This document shows positions 7,192 to 11,338 of a stretch of DNA of 11,338 bases, piece by piece. This DNA comes from Treponema sp. (lineage in GTDB: Bacteria; Spirochaetota; Spirochaetia; Treponematales; Breznakiellaceae). Location of the stretch: NCBI GenBank assembly GCA_031279925.1, contig JAITHQ010000206.1, forward strand, positions 1 through 11,338, written 5' to 3'. A model generated the notes under the pieces. That model worked only from the letters and a program-made list of their open reading frames with translations, did not search any database and was not told where the DNA came from. The position numbers and the translations under genes are program-made. The first letter of the stretch is position 1. Each line of letters opens with the position of its first letter.

Positions 7192-7220
7192 TTGTGTCTT
7201 GCATTGCATTTTTGTATATT
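7192..7220 (+). promoter_or_regulatory. Sigma70-type promoter candidate for fliL-fliM-fliY
   Basis: TTGTGT (7192-7197) and TATATT (7215-7220) are separated by 17 bases. The expected start of transcription near 7227 leaves a short leader containing GGGGAGG (7229-7235) before the fliL ATG at 7244. Position after a long non-coding spacer makes an independent promoter plausible. Confidence 0.5.
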
Positions 7221-7243
7221 TTCAGTATGGGGAGGTTTTGAGT

Positions 7244-7807
7244 ATGTCTGATAGTGACGCACTGGATATTGATGATGGCGAATCGCCGGAGGCAAGCAGT
7301 TCCCCAAAGAAAAAAGGCGGCGGTCTGGCGGCCTTATTACCCAACATTCTCAAATTTGCGGCTATTGGGCTTGGGGCTCTAATTTTTATCGTTACCGTTG
7401 CGGTAGTTACCTACAACATTATGAACAAGGGTGGAAAATCCCAGACTGTAGTAACCGATCCTACTTCACCCTATATCGGCAAGCGCCCAAATTACGCAAT
7501 TTTTACCAGCGTTGGTTCGGTGACCACCAAGACCAAGGATGTCACCAACTACTCGGTGACTGTGGTAATGAACATCGGCTACGATATTGACGATCAGGTG
7601 ACGGCTTCGGAACTCAACACCAGGCAGTACGAGCTGCGGGATTTTGTACGGCGTTACTTTACCGGTAAATATGCTACGGATCTGGCGCCCGAAAAAGAGG
7701 AACAGCTTAAACAGGAGATCAAGGAGATACTGAATACCCGTTTCCTTGATACCGCCAAGGTAAGACTTATACTGTTCGATAAACTCGATGTAATGGAAGT
7801 TTATTGA
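7244..7807 (+). CDS. fliL: FliL, stator-associated flagellar basal-body protein
   Basis: From the ATG at 7244 the protein has 187 residues. A charged cytoplasmic N-terminus with PKKKGGG is followed by one membrane helix at about 35-58, then a periplasmic FliL domain. That domain contains NYSVTVVMNIGYDIDD, ELRDFVRRYFTGKYATDL and the C-terminal KVRLILFDKLDVMEVY, with the basic/aromatic ending typical of FliL. FliL surrounds the MotB plug region and supports stator activation, and in spirochetes it affects flagellar orientation. The frame stays open upstream to a TTG at 7199, but GGGGAGG at 7229-7235 with 8 bases spacing selects 7244. It probably starts a second transcription unit with fliM and fliY. 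Confidence 0.96.
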   Translation: MSDSDALDIDDGESPEASSSPKKKGGGLAALLPNILKFAAIGLGALIFIVTVAVVTYNIMNKGGKSQTVVTDPTSPYIGKRPNYAIFTSVGSVTTKTKDVTNYSVTVVMNIGYDIDDQVTASELNTRQYELRDFVRRYFTGKYATDLAPEKEEQLKQEIKEILNTRFLDTAKVRLILFDKLDVMEVY

Positions 7808-7889
7808 AACGTTCTCGATTTTTGGCGGGGATTTCTGAACTCCGCATAACATTGGTTGTCAACCGTTTGAAAACAGGTTAGGATAAGGT

Positions 7890-8918
7890 ATGACAGAAGT
7901 TCTGTCCCAGGATGAAATAGATCAGCTTCTCACCGCGATAAACGCCGGAGATACCGAGCCTGAAGATTTCAGGCCGGCTGCCGATTCCCGCAAGATCAAG
8001 ATATACGACTTTAAACGGCCCGATAAATTCTCTAAAGAGCAGATACGCACCGTTTCGATCATGCACGAGACTTTTGCCCGTTTGACTACCACCAGCCTTT
8101 CCGCCCAGTTGCGGAGTATGGTTCATGTTCATGTGGCATCGGTGGACCAGTTAACCTACGAAGAATTTATCCGTTCCATTCCTACCCCCACAACTTTGGC
8201 GATCATCAACATGGACCCCTTAAAGGGTAACGCAATTCTGGAAATAGACCCCGCCATTACTTTTTCGATTATCGACCGGCTCTTTGGCGGCACAGGGGAG
8301 GGAACCAAGTCCCAGCATGAACTGACCGACATTGAACAGTCCGTTATGGAAGGGATTATTGTCCGCGTGCTGGGAAACATGCGGGAAGCCTGGACCACGG
8401 TGATAGACCTGCGGCCCCGCTTGGGACAAATCGATACCAACCCCCAATTTGCCCAGATTGTGCCTCCCACGGAAATGGTAGTGCTTGTAACACTGGAAAC
8501 CAAAGTTGGCGAGGTAGAAGGAATGATGAATTTCTGTATTCCCTACCTTACTATCGAACCTATCATTGGTAAATTGTCGGCCCAATTCTGGTATTCTTCG
8601 GTACGCCGGAATACCACTACCGAAAACCTCAATGTACTCAAGGATAAACTTGCAACGGTTGATGTTAATGTTGTAGCCGAAATTGGAAAGATAAATATCC
8701 CGGTGCGGGATGTGCTTTCTCTGCAAAGGGGGGATGTAATCCGGCTGTACAATACCCGTATAGACGAACCTTATTCCCTAAATATTGGTAACAAGCCAAA
8801 GTTCTTGTGCCGTCCCGGTGTAATCGGAAAGAAAATGGCAGTCCAGATAACCAAAAAGACCGCCGAAGTTGAACCGGATGACTTTGAAGAGCTGGCGACG
8901 GATGGGGAGGAATTATAA
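7890..8918 (+). CDS. fliM: FliM, flagellar switch protein
   Basis: The 342-residue protein opens with the phospho-CheY binding motif LSQDEIDQLL (residues about 5-14). The FliM middle domain follows, with FKRPDKFSKEQIRTVSIMHE, SIPTPTTLAIINMDPLKGNA and IIDRLFGGTGEG, then TDIEQSVMEGIIVRVLGNM and AWTTVIDLRPRL. The C-terminal SPOA (FliN-like) domain spans about 250-325. It is the C-ring subunit that contacts FliG above and FliN/FliY below, reversing motor rotation on CheY-P binding. The ATG at 7890 follows AGGATAAGG. The next gene begins directly after the TAA. Length and motifs are normal for the family. Confidence 0.99.
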   Translation: MTEVLSQDEIDQLLTAINAGDTEPEDFRPAADSRKIKIYDFKRPDKFSKEQIRTVSIMHETFARLTTTSLSAQLRSMVHVHVASVDQLTYEEFIRSIPTPTTLAIINMDPLKGNAILEIDPAITFSIIDRLFGGTGEGTKSQHELTDIEQSVMEGIIVRVLGNMREAWTTVIDLRPRLGQIDTNPQFAQIVPPTEMVVLVTLETKVGEVEGMMNFCIPYLTIEPIIGKLSAQFWYSSVRRNTTTENLNVLKDKLATVDVNVVAEIGKINIPVRDVLSLQRGDVIRLYNTRIDEPYSLNIGNKPKFLCRPGVIGKKMAVQITKKTAEVEPDDFEELATDGEEL

Positions 8919-10034
8919 ATGATGATGAGTGACGGCGCTCTTTCACAAGATGAAATAGACGCTTTATTGTCTGGTGTAGACTCATCTGATTCTGGCGGAA
9001 CCGCGGCGGCAGTGGCAAACCCGGGGCTTTCCGATGCAGAACGGAAGGCTTTGGAGGCGTTTTTTGCCTCAACCACAGGCGCCCAATCCTCGAATCTTTC
9101 CATGATGACCGGGGGAAGCGTCAGCTTAAAGGGGCCGCAGGTAAGTGTAACAAACCGGGAAGATTTCCTGGGAGAAATTCCAGATACTGTAACGGTAATT
9201 AAAGCCAATTTTACTTCCGGCTTTCCCGGTGAACATATTTTTATTATATCCGAGGAATGTGCCAAGGCTGTTGCCAGCCTTATGAATAAAGAAGAAAATA
9301 TCCAGCTTGACGAAATGGCAATGTCGGTTATAGGGGAGGTAATATCCCAACTTGTGGGGCACCAGATAACCGCTTTAACCGACAAAACCGGAAACAAGTC
9401 CATTTCGTCTGCTTCTCCCGAAGCTGCTAATGTTCCAAAGGCAGTGGCGGCACTGCCTGCGGGTGATTTTGCCAGGGCTGTGTACCAGATGGATCTGGGT
9501 GATGGGAAACCCAATCAACTTTGGGAGGTACTTGGTTCATCGGTAGCTTCGGATATTGCGAAGGTTTTGAGCGGAGGCGGCGCTAAAGCTGCCCCAAATG
9601 GAATGGGCGCGATGGGAGGCGCAATGCCCGGAACTGGAGGCATGAATATGGGCGGTATGCAAATGGGAATGGGAGGAGGAATGGGAATGGGCGGGGGAAT
9701 GCCCCTGGGCCCAACAAACGTACAATCTGTACAATTCCCCAATCTGATGCCGCCTCATGGGGGCACTCAGGAATCGGGTAATATTGGCCTCATTATGGAC
9801 GTGTACATGGAAATGACCGTCGAACTGGGGCGTACCAAGAAACTGATTAAAGAAATTCTGGGCATGGGCGAGGGAACCATTATTGAGCTGGATAAACTTG
9901 CCGGTGAGCCGGTTGATATTTTGGTAAACCATAAACTTATTGCCAAAGGCGAAGTTGTGGTTATCGATGAAAACTTTGGCGTCCGTGTTACCGAGATCGT
10001 TTCTCCTATGGAACGGATGAACGACATGGGGTAG
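8919..10034 (+). CDS. fliY: FliY, flagellar switch protein (CheC-like plus FliN domains)
   Basis: The 371-residue protein has three parts. An N-terminal CheY-P-binding-like motif, LSQDEIDALL (9-18), repeats that of FliM. A CheC-like middle domain spans about 75-215. A C-terminal FliN/SPOA domain spans about 287-365, with MDVYMEMTVELGRTKKLIKE, IIELDKLAGEPVDILVN and GEVVVIDENFGVRVTEI. Between the middle and last domains lies a Met/Gly-rich linker (227-262), partly made by two near-identical 18-base units. The usual CheC phosphatase pattern D-x3-E-x2-N reads S136-x3-E140-x2-S143 here, so CheY-P phosphatase activity is doubtful. FliY forms the lower C-ring with FliM. Three ATG codons stand in a row at 8919, 8922 and 8925; GGGGAGG (8904-8910) is 8 bases before the first. 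The first ATG follows the fliM stop directly. Confidence 0.96.
   Translation: MMMSDGALSQDEIDALLSGVDSSDSGGTAAAVANPGLSDAERKALEAFFASTTGAQSSNLSMMTGGSVSLKGPQVSVTNREDFLGEIPDTVTVIKANFTSGFPGEHIFIISEECAKAVASLMNKEENIQLDEMAMSVIGEVISQLVGHQITALTDKTGNKSISSASPEAANVPKAVAALPAGDFARAVYQMDLGDGKPNQLWEVLGSSVASDIAKVLSGGGAKAAPNGMGAMGGAMPGTGGMNMGGMQMGMGGGMGMGGGMPLGPTNVQSVQFPNLMPPHGGTQESGNIGLIMDVYMEMTVELGRTKKLIKEILGMGEGTIIELDKLAGEPVDILVNHKLIAKGEVVVIDENFGVRVTEIVSPMERMNDMG
9663..9698 (+). repeat. Two tandem 18-base units in the fliY linker
   Basis: ATGGGAATGGGAGGAGGA (9663-9680) is followed at once by ATGGGAATGGGCGGGGGA (9681-9698). They differ only at two third-codon positions and encode MGMGGG twice. Surrounding codons are also Met/Gly-rich, so the linker probably grew by repeat expansion under selection for protein sequence. 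Confidence 0.85.
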
Positions 10035-10119
10035 CCCGTTAGCCCGGTTAAGTGATACGGTGTGTGTATTTGCCGTAATTCCCAAAAACTCAACCTTGGA
10101 TTTAGGCTGCGAATAAGCT

Positions 10120-10863
10120 ATGTTGCGCACAGAGCGTTATTCCGCCTTGATTCTTCGGAGCCGCCCTTCAGGGGAGGCAAACCGCGATGTGTGGCTGTTG
10201 AGCGCCGAGGCTGGTATTTTGCGGGCTACCGTGTTCGGCGGCCCCAAAAGTCGGCTGCGCGCCCACACCGCGCCCTTTCATTCAGGGCAGGTATGGATAT
10301 ACCACGACCCGGTAAAAGATTCCCGGAAACTCAACGATTTTGATGTCCGTTCCTGGCGGCCCGGCCTGCGGGAATTATACGAAAGGACAATGGCCGCCGG
10401 TGCGATGGCGGAAACTATTCTTGCATCGCATGGCGGCGGCGGAAACTGGGCGGGGGCGCTGGCATTGGCAGAGGCCATTCTGGATACACTGGAAAGCGCC
10501 GGCGAAGAAACCTGCCTCCGCATATTATTATACTTTTTTTGGCAATGGGCCGGTTTTCTGGGCCTGCAGCCGGACCTCAACCGTTGCGCTTCATGCGGGA
10601 ACATGCTTGCATCCGGCAGTCCTGTGTGGTATTCGCCGCAGGACAGTGGTATGCTCTGCGCCGCCTGCTCCGGTGAGTATGACAGGGCCCTGCTTCCGGT
10701 AAACCCCGGCTGCCGCCACTGGCTGGAAACCATAAGCCGCCTTGCCCCCCGGCAGCTTGACCGTTACACCATGGACAGCAAAAGCAGCCGGGAAGCCAGA
10801 TCGTTCACTACAGCCATACTTACCGAAGTCCTGGGCAAGCGGCTTGCAAGCTGGGACTGGTAA
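10120..10863 (+). CDS. recO: RecO, DNA repair and recombination mediator
   Basis: The 247-residue protein has an N-terminal OB-fold-like segment (about 1-80: RTERYSALILRSRPSGEANR, then SAEAGILRATVFGGPKS). A helical region contains ETCLRILLYFFWQWAGFLGL. It is followed by a zinc-binding pair, CASC (156-159) and CAAC (180-183), spaced as in RecO. RecO works with RecR to load RecA onto SSB-coated single-stranded DNA and anneals complementary strands. The start at 10120 (ATG) has only a weak ribosome binding site. The gap to fliY is 85 bases with no terminator seen, so partial co-transcription is possible. It has no flagellar role; its position where fliO/fliZ and fliP would be expected suggests rearrangement. 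Confidence 0.93.
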   Translation: MLRTERYSALILRSRPSGEANRDVWLLSAEAGILRATVFGGPKSRLRAHTAPFHSGQVWIYHDPVKDSRKLNDFDVRSWRPGLRELYERTMAAGAMAETILASHGGGGNWAGALALAEAILDTLESAGEETCLRILLYFFWQWAGFLGLQPDLNRCASCGNMLASGSPVWYSPQDSGMLCAACSGEYDRALLPVNPGCRHWLETISRLAPRQLDRYTMDSKSSREARSFTTAILTEVLGKRLASWDW

Positions 10864-11001
10864 TACCACAAGAAAAGCAAGAGGGTAGGGTAGGGGATAG
10901 CGGCAATTATTTTGAGAAAAAGACAGATGGAGGGAACTCAAAACTTGTTGCAAGAAATTACGGTAATGAACCGTTTCTTAACAAGTATCTAATGTTCTGT
11001 C
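10864..11001. other. Non-coding region after recO
   Basis: No gene is visible. The region holds one extended imperfect hairpin (10943-10986), listed separately, and then the probable outer end of the IS630 remnant from about 10987. No convincing T-tailed terminator for recO was found on the plus strand. Confidence 0.5.
10943..10986. repeat. Imperfect 17-bp hairpin downstream of recO
   Basis: ACTTGTT (10943-10949) pairs with AACAAGT (10980-10986), then AAGAAA with TTTCTT and CGGT with ACCG. Small bulges (GC and TTA) lie on the left arm and the loop is short. On the plus strand no T run follows; on the minus strand the stem is followed by TTTTGAG, so it could serve as a weak minus-strand terminator behind the transposase remnant. 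Confidence 0.5.
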
Positions 11002-11210
11002 CTAAACAAAATGCGGCACTGGCTGTTTGGCTTTTTCAATGGAAGCCATGATAGACTGAGCATTTTTTGTCCAGACAAATTCGCGACCTGATGCATTCCA
11101 CGCTTTTATGTACTCTTGAATCGCCTTAGTCAACTGCGCCACGCTTTCCCAACTCTGGCGGCGAATCCGTTTGTTCGTTATCTCCGCAAACCACCGCTCC
11201 ACCATATTAA
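11002..11210 (-). pseudogene. IS630-family transposase, C-terminal fragment
   Basis: The minus strand encodes LNMVERWFAEITNKRIRR, then QSWESVAQLTKAIQEYIKAW, NASGREFVWTKNAQSI and a stop at 11004-11002. This is the C-terminal end of IS630-type DDE transposases. It includes the last catalytic glutamate in the LN-x-x-E-x-W motif and the typical PFVWTK-like segment. Just upstream of LNMVERW the frame breaks: the next minus-strand codons include TAG and no family residues. Homology stops at about 11210, where another IS end begins. About 67-69 residues of a protein normally several hundred long remain, so it is inactive. The probable outer end of the element is the TA near 10987, followed by TCTAATGTTCTGTCC. 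Confidence 0.9.
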
Positions 11211-11338
11211 GAGCCTATCCCTAACTAGTCGCTCCTTAACAATAATCTAACACCTTACTAGGCAAAGAAATAGCGTGAAAAGGAGCTGTATAAAAAGACC
11301 GGAAATGCTATACTTCCCCCATACAACCCGGCAAAACA
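11211..11338. mobile_element. Terminus of another insertion sequence, cut by the window edge
   Basis: At 11211 the sequence reads GAGCCTATCC right after TTAA and interrupts the IS630 transposase fragment. The same terminus type (GAGCTTATCC after TTAA) marks the element at the left edge. A reading frame is open from a stop at 11248-11250 through a GTG at 11275 or ATG at 11305 to the window end, giving KRPEMLYFPHTTRQN. I do not recognise that peptide; it may be a transposase N-terminus. The call rests on the shared terminus and the interruption. Confidence 0.45.

Larger units (their letters stand above)
6797..7243 (+). other. Non-coding structured spacer between motB and fliL
   Basis: No gene is supported here. 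The spacer contains a direct repeat pair (6824-6839 and 6889-6906) flanking an inverted repeat (6841-6847 with 6880-6886). It also contains GTTCCACA/TGTGGGAC (6990-7013), CCCT/AGGG (7019-7031) and TTTACAGGCC/GGCCGTAAA (7033-7054). A weak terminator-like hairpin (7089-7115), a GTTTCAAAA palindrome (7156-7179) and a promoter candidate (7192-7220) follow. Such density suggests an inserted repeat cassette or structured RNA that splits the operon and gives fliL its own promoter. Confidence 0.65.

Noticed and set aside
7199..7243. TTG start giving a 15-residue longer FliL
   Set aside because: The ATG at 7244 has an excellent GGGGAGG ribosome binding site, and the extension is hydrophobic and overlaps the promoter candidate.
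7856..7884. TTGTCA-N17-TAGGAT promoter-like pair just before fliM, next to the palindrome GGTTGTCAACC
   Set aside because: The -10 box overlaps the fliM ribosome binding site and transcription would begin at the start codon. A leaderless fliM transcript inside the fliL-fliM unit seems unlikely without RNA evidence.
1..11338. CRISPR array, tRNA or rRNA genes, defence or toxin-antitoxin module
   Set aside because: No regularly spaced repeats, cloverleaf or rRNA-like sequence, and no protein of those families was seen on either strand.

Overview
This window is the middle section of a spirochete flagellar superoperon, all on the + strand, flanked on both sides by remnants of mobile elements. The gene order flbB-fliK-flgD-flgE-flbD-motA-motB-fliL-fliM-fliY is the characteristic spirochete order. 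Three features point to a Treponema-type host: the periplasmic collar protein FlbB, a long three-part FliY, and a FlgE carrying the lysine/cysteine pair that forms the lysinoalanine hook cross-link. Roughly balanced base composition and the density of insertion-sequence debris suggest an IS-rich treponeme, such as those of insect guts, but that last step is inference.

Layout. Positions 1-116 hold the 5' end of an IS5-like element on the - strand. Positions 259-593 hold a decayed tyrosine recombinase on the - strand. Positions 594-905 are a promoter and long leader with a sigma70-type promoter and inverted repeats. Positions 906-6796 carry flbB, fliK, flgD, flgE, flbD, motA and motB, with small intercistronic hairpins and a very strong intrinsic terminator between flgE and flbD. 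Positions 6797-7243 are a 447-base non-coding, repeat- and hairpin-rich region ending in a second promoter candidate. Positions 7244-10034 carry fliL, fliM and fliY, and 10120-10863 carries recO. Positions 10864-11338 contain a hairpin, the C-terminal piece of an IS630-family transposase (-), and the end of a further insertion sequence that runs off the window.

How the genes work together. FliK and FlgD control hook length and assembly, and FlgE is the hook subunit. FlbB builds the spirochete collar that helps recruit stators. FlbD is a small factor associated with stator function. MotA and MotB form the stator, and FliL is the stator-associated protein. FliM and FliY form the switch that binds phospho-CheY. 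RecO, a DNA recombination mediator, is functionally unrelated and sits where the export-apparatus genes (fliO/fliZ, fliP and following) stand in better-known spirochete operons. The genes expected upstream (fliE to fliJ) are also absent, so this is a separated block of the superoperon.

I did not find a new biological system. The points most worth a second look are regulatory: a terminator inside the operon just ahead of a flbD that lacks a Shine-Dalgarno sequence, the structured spacer that splits motB from fliL, and a shared GTTTCAA/TTGAAAC palindrome beside both promoter candidates.
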